Of a stretch of 64,000 nt of DNA, positions 15,692 through 25,000 are shown piece after piece. The stretch is taken from NCBI GenBank assembly GCA_040218535.1, contig JAVJRG010000012.1:1116001-1180000 (forward strand). The letters run 5' to 3'. Below the pieces are notes generated by a model, which worked only from the letters and a program-made list of their open reading frames with translations, was not told the DNA's origin and did no database searches. Source of the DNA: Lacipirellulaceae bacterium (GTDB lineage: Bacteria; Planctomycetota; Planctomycetia; Pirellulales; Lacipirellulaceae). Positions within the stretch are counted from its first letter, which is position 1, and every line of letters starts with the position of its first letter. The translations under genes and the position numbers were made by a program.

Positions 15692-16144
15692 ATGTCGAAA
15701 GAAGCAGAAATCATCAAAGAACTCTCCGTTTCCTACTGGATGGAAATGGAGACCGTCATGAACTACATCACCCAGTCAACCAACCTTGATGGTGTCCGAG
15801 CGGAAGAAATCAAGAAAGCACTTTCCGCCGATATCGCAGAGGAGCTTGGACACGCTCAAACTCTTGCCCGTCGCATCAAAACGATTGGTGGCACAGTTCC
15901 CGGGAGTATGGACTTTGCCGCAGCGCAAAAGACGCTTCAACCATTAGACGACACGACGGACGTTGTTTCCGTCATTAAGGGAGTGATCGATGCCGAAGAG
16001 GGTGCAATTGCTCAGTACAAAAAGCTAATTGCTATTTGCGATGGCGAGGATTACGTTACCCAAGACCTTTGCATTGCCGCCCTCGCTGACGAGGAGGAGC
16101 ATCGCCGGGAATTCCTTGGTTTCTTGAAAGAATACGAGCAATAG
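15692..16144 (+). CDS. Ferritin-like protein (bacterioferritin/Dps type)
   Basis: 150 residues, all helical. Four-helix-bundle diiron ligands are visible: E in SVSYWMEMETVMNYI, EELGHAQ (ExxH) in helix 2, E in IDAEEGAIAQY of helix 3, and DEEEHRREF (ExxH) in helix 4. This is the bacterioferritin/ferritin-like pattern; such proteins oxidise and store iron or protect against peroxide. No heme-ligand Met at the usual bacterioferritin position could be confirmed. A GGAG ribosome site lies 8 bases before the ATG. Confidence 0.83.
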   Translation: MSKEAEIIKELSVSYWMEMETVMNYITQSTNLDGVRAEEIKKALSADIAEELGHAQTLARRIKTIGGTVPGSMDFAAAQKTLQPLDDTTDVVSVIKGVIDAEEGAIAQYKKLIAICDGEDYVTQDLCIAALADEEEHRREFLGFLKEYEQ

Positions 16145-16156
16145 TTGAACTGCCAT

Positions 16157-16190
16157 ATGCTGGCTACCCAGCAAGTGCGGTAGCCGGCAC
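16157..16190. terminator. Hairpin between convergent genes
   Basis: ATGCTGGCTACC at 16157-16168 pairs with GGTAGCCGGCAC at 16179-16190 across a 10-base loop, with one G-T pair. It sits between the stops of the ferritin-like gene and the GNAT-like gene, and could terminate both. No U-tract follows. Confidence 0.45.
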
Positions 16191-16194
16191 ATAG

Positions 16195-17367
16195 CTAAGT
16201 GGCTGGCTGCTCAGGCATGAATTTCGCATTGATTGTCGTGTCAGGTGGGCCGTAGTCGAAGATGCGATACTTCTTGCTAATCTTCGCACCACTCTTGGCT
16301 AGGGTCCGATAGCTGAGGTGGTTACTCTCCAGCACCCAGGAGAACTCAGCCTGTTCTAAACCCCAAGCGAGAGCATCCGGGACAAGTCTGGAAACCAAAG
16401 CGATGCCAACGCCCCAGCTTTGGTACTCCGGCAAAACATTCGTGCTGATCAACCGAACCTTCTTGAGTGCCTTGCGGTTGGTCAGCAGCTTCAAAAAACC
16501 AAACGGGAAGAGTTTACCATCCATTTCTTTGATCCGCGGATTGTAGTCGAGCAAGCCAAACATTGTGCCAATCGGTTTGCCTTCGACTTCTGCAACGGTC
16601 GTGAGTTCCGGGATAATCATCTGTCGCATCCCGGCGGCTTGCTTGCGTACCTCGGCATCCGACATTGGGACAAATCCCCAGGTCGAGACCAATGACTTGT
16701 TGTAGATATCAAGAAACGTGTTGATCTCTTCCTTGAAATTTTTGACGTTCATCCTGCGTAGCTTCAACTCGAAGCGATCGATGACACTATGCCCCAATGA
16801 GTGCAGCTTCTTCGACACTTCTTCCAGCATATCGACATGGCCCCAAAAGGCGGCCAAGTCTTGAGACTTGCGGAAGCCATAGTCTTCAATGAGCCGTTGA
16901 TAGTATGGCTTGTTGTATGTCATCATGAACCAAGGAGGCTCGTGAAAACCATCAATCAATAATCCCACCTCGTAATTGAGTGAAGGATTAATCGGCCCCC
17001 GGATTTTTTCGATGCCCTGCTCTGCGAACCAAGCTCGCGCCGCATCAAATAGCCCCCCCGCCACCTCCTGATCGTCAACACATTCGAAGAAACCAAAGAA
17101 TCCCCGTTTTTCCTCGTAACGATCGTTGTGAGCATGGTTCACAATCGCTGCGACACGCCCCGCAGGTTTGCCATCCTTGAGGGCAAGAAAATGGCGGACT
17201 TCTGCGGTATCGTAAAAGGGATGCTTCTTAAAGTTCAGTAGCTCTTTCTGAACGAGACGAATCGGCGGTATCCAATTCTCGTCATCGGCATATAAATCCC
17301 AAGGGAGGTTAAAGAAGCGTTTCCGATCGCTTCTTGATTCTACAGGAATGACTTCAAGGTGAGGCAT
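16195..17367 (-). CDS. GNAT-fold N-acetyltransferase-like protein
   Basis: 390 residues from the ATG at 17367 (MPHLEVIPVES); an upstream start at 17445 would add 26 residues with no ribosome site. It has the layout of a large GNAT-superfamily family of ~380 residues: N-terminal FNLPWDLYADDENWIPP, RVAAIVNHAHN, the GPINPSLNYEVGLLIDGF centre, and a C-terminal acetyl-CoA-type segment (VLPEYQSWGVGIALVSRL, then WVLESN). The acceptor is unknown. It is divergent from the epimerase gene by about 200 bases. Confidence 0.75.
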   Translation of the reverse strand: MPHLEVIPVESRSDRKRFFNLPWDLYADDENWIPPIRLVQKELLNFKKHPFYDTAEVRHFLALKDGKPAGRVAAIVNHAHNDRYEEKRGFFGFFECVDDQEVAGGLFDAARAWFAEQGIEKIRGPINPSLNYEVGLLIDGFHEPPWFMMTYNKPYYQRLIEDYGFRKSQDLAAFWGHVDMLEEVSKKLHSLGHSVIDRFELKLRRMNVKNFKEEINTFLDIYNKSLVSTWGFVPMSDAEVRKQAAGMRQMIIPELTTVAEVEGKPIGTMFGLLDYNPRIKEMDGKLFPFGFLKLLTNRKALKKVRLISTNVLPEYQSWGVGIALVSRLVPDALAWGLEQAEFSWVLESNHLSYRTLAKSGAKISKKYRIFDYGPPDTTINAKFMPEQPAT

Positions 17368-17574
17368 CGGCCGATTCGGGTGAGAGCTGCTGACGAGCAA
17401 TTGCGGAGAGACGTTACTGTAAACCGCGCACTTGTCTGGGGTCAAGCATCAAGCAGCTGGCTCACACTTGACTTTCGAAGGTTGGCTTTTCATGCTTGGG
17501 TGGCAAGGGAATAGAGGTTTGAGGCGATTGTCTCGGACGAATCAGGTTGATCTTTAGAGAATTAGTAACTTGCT

Positions 17575-18585
17575 ATGGCAAGCTGCTTAGTAACCGGTGC
17601 GACAGGGTTTGTGGGGAGGAACCTCGTTGAACATTTGCTTCAGCGGGGATGGGCTGTGCGCTGTTCCGTGCGACCGAGTTCGGATGTTACTCAGCTTGAA
17701 ACCCTTGGTGTCGAACTTGTCACCTCCTCTTTGGAATCTGGGGAAGGGCTAAAAGAAGCAGTTGCTCAGGTCGATCATGTCTTTCATGTTGCTGGTCGAA
17801 CGAATGCACTGAAAGCGAAAGAGCTTGAGGATACCAATGTCAGAGGCGTTGAGCGGCTTGTCGAGGTCTGTGCTCGACAACAGTCACCGCCGTCTTTTCT
17901 GTTAGTGAGTTCGCTTGCGGCAGGAGGACCGGGAACATTTCAGCGACCACGCAAAGAAGCGGATCCGGACGAACCCGTCTCAGAGTATGGTCGAAGTAAG
18001 TTGGCTGGGGAGCAGGCCGCTGCTCAGTTTGCTAGCGAGTTGCCTCTTTCGATTATTCGACCTCCTATCATTTTCGGACCCGGTGATCGGGCCGGACTGA
18101 GTCTCTACAACTCGATTCGCACAATGCGGATTCACCCTCGTCCTGGATTTCGAGAATTTCCGGTCTCACTGGTTCATGTGAGCGATCTTTGCGAAGCCAT
18201 GATTCAAGTCGCAGAGCGGGGACAACGGGTGGGCGCGAATGGTCAGGTTGATCGTCAGGCGGGAACCTACTACGTAGCGGCTGAGCGAGCACTCTCTTAC
18301 GCGGACTTCGGTAAAATGGCGGGTGCCGCTGCTGGCTGGTCGGCGTTCGTGTTGCCGTTGCCGCCCGCTGCATTTTGGATTGCGGGCGGGATCGGAGAGG
18401 TCGTCGGGCGTGCCCGTCGCAGGGCGTGCCTCTTGAATTTCGACAAGATTCGCGAGGCCCTTTCCAAAGGGTGGGTTTGTAGCGACCGAAAAATTCGTGA
18501 CGAACTCGGATACCAGCAGGCCGCGCCGTTGGAAGACCGATTTGCTGAGACAGTCTTGTGGTATCGGGAACATGGTTGGTTATAG
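17575..18585 (+). CDS. NAD(P)-dependent epimerase/dehydratase (extended SDR)
   Basis: 336 residues. The Rossmann motif VTGATGFVGRNL (TGxxGxxG) is at residues 6-17, the active-site Ser region is LLVSSLAAGG, and the catalytic YGRSK (YxxxK) is near residue 140, with a hydrophobic patch (FVLPLPPAAFWIAGGIG) near 255. This is the extended short-chain dehydrogenase/reductase family acting on nucleotide sugars, sterols or flavonoid-like substrates. The substrate cannot be assigned. The gene ends 93 bases before the phosphofructokinase gene on the same strand, without an evident functional link. Confidence 0.83.
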   Translation: MASCLVTGATGFVGRNLVEHLLQRGWAVRCSVRPSSDVTQLETLGVELVTSSLESGEGLKEAVAQVDHVFHVAGRTNALKAKELEDTNVRGVERLVEVCARQQSPPSFLLVSSLAAGGPGTFQRPRKEADPDEPVSEYGRSKLAGEQAAAQFASELPLSIIRPPIIFGPGDRAGLSLYNSIRTMRIHPRPGFREFPVSLVHVSDLCEAMIQVAERGQRVGANGQVDRQAGTYYVAAERALSYADFGKMAGAAAGWSAFVLPLPPAAFWIAGGIGEVVGRARRRACLLNFDKIREALSKGWVCSDRKIRDELGYQQAAPLEDRFAETVLWYREHGWL

Positions 18586-18678
18586 ACCTCCGGTAAATAG
18601 TTTCCGCCGGTTCACGCGGAGCGCGTTCTACGGCTAAATTGGGCTGGTAAGCGTTTCACTCCGAGGGCCTTCAGCGAC

Positions 18679-19983
18679 ATGGTTCATCAGCCCAATTACG
18701 ATCCTTCAGAACTAGCGATATCAACGCTAGGCAGCTGCGAGGTTTTATCCCCTTTGCCAATGTCGGCCGCACCTGGCGACGGAATAGGTAACTTCACGCC
18801 CGACGAAGCGAGATTGTTGTACGAGCCTCGTTTTCTGGAGGGAGAACAGCCTCCCGATTTGGCGTTTGAACGCGCTGGAGCTCGTCAGCACTTGTTCTTT
18901 GAACCCAAGGAGGTCAAGGCGGCGATCGTTACCTGCGGAGGCCTTTGCCCCGGACTGAATAACGTCATTCGTACGCTTACCTTTGAGCTGATTCACAATT
19001 ACGGCGTCGAACAAGTACTTGGTATCCGCTACGGATATCATGGTCTCAACCCTGCGGTTGCTCGGCCTCCAATTCCTCTGACTTGTGATTTCGTCGGACC
19101 GATTCATCATCAGGGAGGAACGATTCTCGGTACTTCGCGTGGACATCAAGATCCGAAAGTCACCGTGGACTTTCTCGAAAGCGAAGGGATTAATCTGCTG
19201 TTTTGCATCGGTGGCGATGGGACGCAACGCGGTGCTCACGCGATGGCAGCCGAAATCCAGCAACGCGGACTTTCCATTGCGATTGTTTGTGTTCCCAAGA
19301 CGATCGACAACGACATTAAGTTTTGCTATCGAACATTTGGCTTCTACACCGCAGTTGCCGAAGCTGAGCAAGTGATCGATCGTGCGCACGTTGAAGCAAA
19401 GTCGGTCCTCAATGGCGTCGGGCTTGTCAAACTGATGGGACGCGAAGCGGGTTATATTGCCGCCGCAGCCACGGTCGCCAGTGGTGAGGCGAACTTCTGT
19501 CTCATCCCTGAAGTGCCTGTTGAAATTGACTCCTTTCTCGAAAAACTCAAACGTCGTCTCGCGGCGCGAGAGCATGCGGTTGTCGTTATTGCTGAGGGGG
19601 CCGGACAACACTGGTTTCCTGAGTCCGACGCCTGCGACGCTTCAGGGAATCGCAAGTTCAATGATTCGGGTATTTTCCTGAAGCAGCAAATCATTGATTT
19701 TTTCGCGAAGGAGAAATTGCCAGTACGGGTGAAGTACTTCGACCCGAGCTATCACATCCGCAGTCTCCCAGCGGCACCAGTTGACAGTCTGCTGTGCGAA
19801 CAATTTGCCCGCGCCGCCGTTCACGCGGGCATGGCCGGTAAGACGGACATGTTCGTTGGGTTGTGGCACAACCACCTGATCCATGTGCCACTCTCAGTCA
19901 GCGTTGGAGCCGTGAAGCAACTCTCACCCGAGGGTGAACTTTGGATCAGCGTCCAAGCGCTTACCGGGCAAGAGAAATGGTGA
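18679..19983 (+). CDS. 6-phosphofructokinase
   Basis: 434 residues. The PFK motifs are clear: VTCGGLCPGLNNVI near residue 86, IGGDGTQRGA (nucleotide binding), PKTIDND with the catalytic Asp, and MGREAGYIA. Gly in GGDGT together with Lys in PKTIDND matches the ATP-dependent 'clade X' type rather than classical E. coli PfkA, which has PGTIDND. It phosphorylates fructose 6-phosphate in glycolysis; ATP over PPi is favoured by GGDGT but would need assay. An N-terminal extension of ~70 residues precedes the core. It converges with the beta-propeller gene, 33 bases apart. Confidence 0.85.
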   Translation: MVHQPNYDPSELAISTLGSCEVLSPLPMSAAPGDGIGNFTPDEARLLYEPRFLEGEQPPDLAFERAGARQHLFFEPKEVKAAIVTCGGLCPGLNNVIRTLTFELIHNYGVEQVLGIRYGYHGLNPAVARPPIPLTCDFVGPIHHQGGTILGTSRGHQDPKVTVDFLESEGINLLFCIGGDGTQRGAHAMAAEIQQRGLSIAIVCVPKTIDNDIKFCYRTFGFYTAVAEAEQVIDRAHVEAKSVLNGVGLVKLMGREAGYIAAAATVASGEANFCLIPEVPVEIDSFLEKLKRRLAAREHAVVVIAEGAGQHWFPESDACDASGNRKFNDSGIFLKQQIIDFFAKEKLPVRVKYFDPSYHIRSLPAAPVDSLLCEQFARAAVHAGMAGKTDMFVGLWHNHLIHVPLSVSVGAVKQLSPEGELWISVQALTGQEKW

Positions 19984-20016
19984 TGAGGTCTGCTCCTTAA
20001 CCCCTATTCTTTTCAC

Positions 20017-21366
20017 TTACTCAAACAAATCAATATCGTCGAAGAGATCGCCTTGTGGTTCCGTGGCTGGCTCGTCCTCGGGTTCGTCTTCGACGGCGGG
20101 TTGGTCATCGGGTTCTTCGACGGCGTCGTCAAACAGACCGCCCCCTTCTGCTGGCTCATCATCCGCAGCATCTTCATTGACGCCGAAGATGTCTTCGTCG
20201 CCCTCATCTTTTTTCTTCGGTGCCGCGGTCTTCATCTTGCGATGTTCGATCGGCTGACTGACACCAATCTCGTGGAGGCATTGGACGAGTCCATGCTTGT
20301 TGACCAGGAAAATGCGATCCGTCTGATCGTTAACTAGCGGATAAAGCCCCTCTGCCGTCGCCAGCGTTCCTAGCGTTGCCCCCGTTTTCATGTCGAGTAC
20401 CAAAAGATTGCCCATGGGATCGGCCGCATAGACACGGTTCTTTCCTTCGGAAACGAACTGGCTCGCTCCTGGGATGTCCCAGAGCTCGTTGCCGGTGCTG
20501 GTCTCGATGGCGTGGATAGCTGGTTCGATTGACGAAACAAAAGCCATGTCGCCAACCACTGCTGGCTGCGACTCGATGGGCCAACCGGCCGCAAACCGCC
20601 ACTGCTCGTTGCCGGTAAGCCCGTCAATCGAATAGAGGTAACCATCCAAGGAGGCGATGAATAAGTTCCCATCGAGTTCTGCCGGCGGAGCAATGATTTC
20701 GTCATTGGTTTGAATGCGATACAGCAGGCCTGGGTCTGTGGCACTGCTGACGTAAAGCAGACCAGCATTGGTCGGCCAACTGACGACTCCTCCCGTGGTG
20801 ACGGGCCGTAGGAAAGCTCGGCCCCGTGAATTGTAGTACCAAGGCTGTGCTTTCGGATCATCGAGTCGATAGCCTTCGACACGTCCGGTCATCAAGACGA
20901 CGAAGGCATAGTCCTCAGTGAGCGCAGGTCCCGCGCCAGGGGCACTGCCCAGATCGCGTGAAAAGAGAATGCGTCCGTCATCGCGATCAAGGACGTAGAT
21001 CTTCGAGCCGCTAACAATAGCGACCGATTTCGAGTTCGCTCCAGGGCCAAAGGCACGATAGCCCCGTTTACCAACTTGGCGAATCCAGAGCCGTTCGCCG
21101 GTCTCCGTGTCGAGCGCGAAAGCTGTGCCGGTATTCGAGACGCCAAAAATTCGATCGTGATGCAAAGTCCAAGCGGTGACTTCACTGAACGCAGGATCCG
21201 CTCCGATTTGGGCAAACCAAGCGCGCTCGAGCCCAACCTGCGCAGCCGCGGTTCGCGGGACCAAGGGGCTGGTGCCGAGTTGGGCATGGGCGGCTTGCGA
21301 GACGCAAAACCCAGCAAGGGTCAGAGCGAGATAGCGGAGGGCTAAAATGTTCTGCGAAGAGGGCAT
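20017..21366 (-). CDS. Secreted PQQ-type beta-propeller repeat protein (BamB-like)
   Basis: 449 residues. A signal peptide (LALTLAGFCVSQAAHAQ, cleavage near residue 29) is followed by repeated blades with the pattern FALDTETGERLWIRQVG, YSIDGLTGNEQWRFAAG and HAIETSTGNELWDI, typical of the PQQ-like propeller fold also found in BamB. From about residue 375 to the end it becomes an extremely acidic low-complexity tail (many DE, EPAED, DDQPAVEDEPEDEP) that is probably disordered. It may act as a scaffold in the periplasm; no catalytic residues are evident. Confidence 0.8.
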   Translation of the reverse strand: MPSSQNILALRYLALTLAGFCVSQAAHAQLGTSPLVPRTAAAQVGLERAWFAQIGADPAFSEVTAWTLHHDRIFGVSNTGTAFALDTETGERLWIRQVGKRGYRAFGPGANSKSVAIVSGSKIYVLDRDDGRILFSRDLGSAPGAGPALTEDYAFVVLMTGRVEGYRLDDPKAQPWYYNSRGRAFLRPVTTGGVVSWPTNAGLLYVSSATDPGLLYRIQTNDEIIAPPAELDGNLFIASLDGYLYSIDGLTGNEQWRFAAGWPIESQPAVVGDMAFVSSIEPAIHAIETSTGNELWDIPGASQFVSEGKNRVYAADPMGNLLVLDMKTGATLGTLATAEGLYPLVNDQTDRIFLVNKHGLVQCLHEIGVSQPIEHRKMKTAAPKKKDEGDEDIFGVNEDAADDEPAEGGGLFDDAVEEPDDQPAVEDEPEDEPATEPQGDLFDDIDLFE

Positions 21367-22082
21367 GGGATTTCTGTTCCGATTTTCAAGAGCTTCGAAC
21401 GCAACACGCGGATAAATTGCCTGAGGGCGTGCGCGGTATTTTCTATTCTAATTAGCGGTTCGCTTTCGCTGAGCCTGCTTTTGCACTTTTGCACAGAAGT
21501 CGTGTTTCAGCGTGCAAAAGTCGCTCTTAGAGGTGGCGGCGGATTGATCGTAAGTCTCATTGTGGTTGGAGTTTATAGCAAATAACCAGCGATAACGAGC
21601 AGCGACTTTTGCTTTGGGAGTTATCCTCGGCACTCGATCGTTATGTCCGAATTGGGGCATTTAGCCTGTCGGATTGATGCTGTTCTGTGGCTTGGGTGGC
21701 GAAGCTCAGTGCAACGCGATCAAGCTACTGTGCCTGCTGAAAAGGGTTCATTATAGCGTGTTCAGTGGCCAAAAAGTCGCGACTCGAGTGTTCTGCTCTT
21801 GCATCCAAGACCAAGGTGAAGGCTGCCCTTACTCAGGGAACCGGGGGCTAACGCCTGCGGCTGATGGTATCTGAGGCTGGTTCGCCTAACGTGCAATGGC
21901 CTCAAAACCTGCATGAACCGTTCTTCCGGCGAGTGCGAAATGGCCGTTCTCTGTCCGATTGTTCCTTCTCACGAACTTCCCAACTATTATGCAATTTGGC
22001 GATTTGCAGGCATTTCCCGCGCATTTTTGGCTCTTTCTTTGTGGCCTGACCGAACGCCAAAGCACTGAGGACACCTTCTTTC
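21367..22082. other. Intergenic region between divergent genes
   Basis: 716 bases that should carry promoters for the propeller gene (minus) and the kinase gene (plus). No protein of convincing composition was found; the minus frame 21448-21660 was rejected. A GGGGGCTAACGCCTGCGGCT unit near 21843-21862 is the type of short repeat often scattered in planctomycete intergenic DNA. Confidence 0.5.
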
Positions 22083-25000
22083 ATGTTCGTCTGCCCAAAA
22101 TGTCAGTCATTGCTTACGCAGGAGGAACTGCTAGCGCAACGCTGCTCCAGTTGCAATCAGCCCTGGGAAGGCAGCCCATTGAAGGCGTCTGAGCAGAGTG
22201 ACGTTGAAACCTTAGAAACCATCGATCTGTCCGAAGTTCAGCAAGGGGCCGATGCGACCGTCGATGATATCGCGGACACAGCCGAGTCGTTAGAAACGAT
22301 CGACATTGATGGTTCTGTTGATCAGGAACGCGATGAGCAGGAAGTGTTGGAGCTCATTTACAACGACGATGTCGACCCAAAACTTGCCGACCCAGACGAT
22401 TCTGATCCAGTGGAGCCGCTGATTCAGGATCAGCTGGGAACAACAGTCTCCTCGACGGATCCTAATGCAACGGTCAAGAGTGGTGCCGAGGAGGCCGACG
22501 AAGGTGACTTCGACTTGGAAGAAGTCCTCGCCGAGACGGTCAAGAGTGACACGGAACCTTCTGCAGAGGTGGAGAGCCTATCGGACGAAGATGCGTCCCA
22601 TCGGACGGCTTCTGCTGCTGGCGATGCAACGATTGATTTCGATTCGCAAGCAGGTCAGATCGATCAGGAGAGCGAAATCGCGCGGGCACTTGGCACGCAC
22701 TGGATGTCGGTGAGCGCCGAAGACACAACGCCAACCATCACGATCCAGTCGAAGTACCAAGTCGACGAGCCCAAAGTCGAATCCATCACGCCTGAGCGGA
22801 CGCTCAAGTCGAAGGACAATTCCGAAGCGGAAGATCCCGACTACGAGATCATCAGCTATGCGGCTGAAGGCAGCATGGGGCAGGTGTTTCTCGCGCGTCA
22901 GAATTCTGTGCAGCGCATCGTTGCGATTAAGCAACTGAAGGATGAACTCGCGAAGAAATCGAGTTACCGTAAGAAATTCTTAGCCGAAGCGTCGGTCACG
23001 GGGGTACTCGATCATCCAAACATCGTCCCCGTACACGATCTGGGGGTCAGTCAGGACGGGCAGCTCTTCTACTCGATGAAGATGGTCCGTGGGCAAAGCT
23101 GGCAGTCGGAAATCAAGACGAACACGCGTGCCGAGAACCTCGACATCTTGCTGCGTGTTTCTGATGCTGTGGCCTATGCGCACTCGAAGCAAGTGATTCA
23201 CCGCGATCTCAAGCCTGAGAACATCATGCTGGGCAGCTTCGGTGAAGTTCTCGTGGCGGATTGGGGCGTCGCGGTGCATCTTGATCGCGAACGGAACTTC
23301 GGCCTGGCGGGCACGCCGGCTTACATGGCTCCGGAGATGGCCTCGGGGCCACCCGAAGCGCTCGGGACGCATAGCGACATCTATCTGCTGGGTGCGATGC
23401 TGTTCGAAATCGTTGTCGGGAAAGCGCCGCATCATTTGTCTGACAGTACCAATCAAGTGTTGGTCCACGCAGCGGCGAATAATATCGTCGAAACCGACAT
23501 TCAGGACGAGCTACTCACCATCGCCCGCCGTGCGATGGCAACGCTCCCCGCCCGGCGCTATCCAACTGTCGAGGCCTTCAAGGAGGCGGTGCGAGAGTAT
23601 CAAACCCACACGGAAAGTTTGGCAATCCTTAGCCGTGCTGAAAACGAACTGGCTGAGGCACGTGAGACGGGCGAGCTGGAATCGTATGCGCGAAGTGTCT
23701 TTGGATTCCAAGACGCGATCGAACTTTGGTCAGACAACACGCGGGCCTACTCCGGCCTGCATGAAGCGAAACACGCCTACGCAGAAGCGGCTTTGAAGGC
23801 TGAGAACTTCGAGCTTGGCATCGCACAACTCGACGCAAGCGACGAGCGCAACCAGGCGCTGCTCAGCAAGTTAGAGAAAGGCAAGAAGGACCGTGCCCAG
23901 CGGGCTCGGCGTCTGAAGGTTGCGCGGCGTTCCGCCGTGGCATTGCTATCTGCTTTGCTAATCGGTGCTACCGCCGCCAGCCTGAAGTTTCGTAGCGACG
24001 CCAACACGATTGCGGAGAAACAAGGGACCATTACGACGCAGAACCAACAGCTCCAGCAAACGAATTCACAGCTCAACGAGACCAACGAGAAACTTAACGA
24101 GACGAACGAGCAGCTTGACGAAACGATCGTTGATTTGAATCAGAAGAACGTTGAGCTAGACGAAGAGCGAGAGCGGCTTGTCAAAGCGAATACAACGATC
24201 GCCGGGCAGCAGGCTGATCTGATCGACAAGAATGAAAAACTAGAAGTCGCCACCGCCAAGGCAATCAGCGAACAGCTCCGAGCCGAGCGAGGCGAGCAAG
24301 CGGCGATCCAGGGCCAGTTTATTTCTCAGGTCGCGTTGACGAAATCGCTGATCGACGAGAACGAGTTCAGCCGCCCTCGCGTGCAACTCGATAATTTGGC
24401 AAACAGCGAAATCTTAGGAAAGCTGCGTGACTGGGAATGGGAACGGCTGCATTTTCTGACGCACCCCGAAGTTGCCTCCCTTCCGTCGCCTCGCGGACTG
24501 GCCGCCGGAGAAGCTCCTGCCGAAGTGACTGCGATTGCCGCCACGCAGGACGGAAAGACGATTGCAGCGGCACGTCGTGGGGGCGTTTTGCAACTTTATC
24601 GACGATCGGACAAAGGAATCGTTGAAGTGCGAACCCTGCAAACTTCGCAGATGAAAGTCGACAGCTTGGCATTTTCGAAGGCAGGCGACCGACTTGCCGC
24701 AGGCGGTCAATCTGGTGGTGATCGCGGTCGACCCGTCTTAATGGTCTTTGACTTCAACTCAGAGAGCGACCAGCCAGAGTTTCAAATGCCGGCCAGCGAG
24801 TACTGGAAAGCAGGTGGCGACACGAGTCTGGCGAAGTCGCCTCCGGCGGTGAAGAGCGTCGACTTTCACCCCGTGAGAAACGATACCCTATTGATTGCCG
24901 GTTACGCTCCTCACGCACTTCTTTATAAGCGCTCAACTTCGGGTGAGTGGCAGGTGGTCGAGAAACTACCGCACTGGACCCGCTTGGAGGAGGCTCGGTT

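Noticed and set aside
21448-21660. A 70-residue basic minus-strand frame upstream of the propeller gene
   Set aside because: No recognisable motif; it lies in the probable promoter region between divergent genes.
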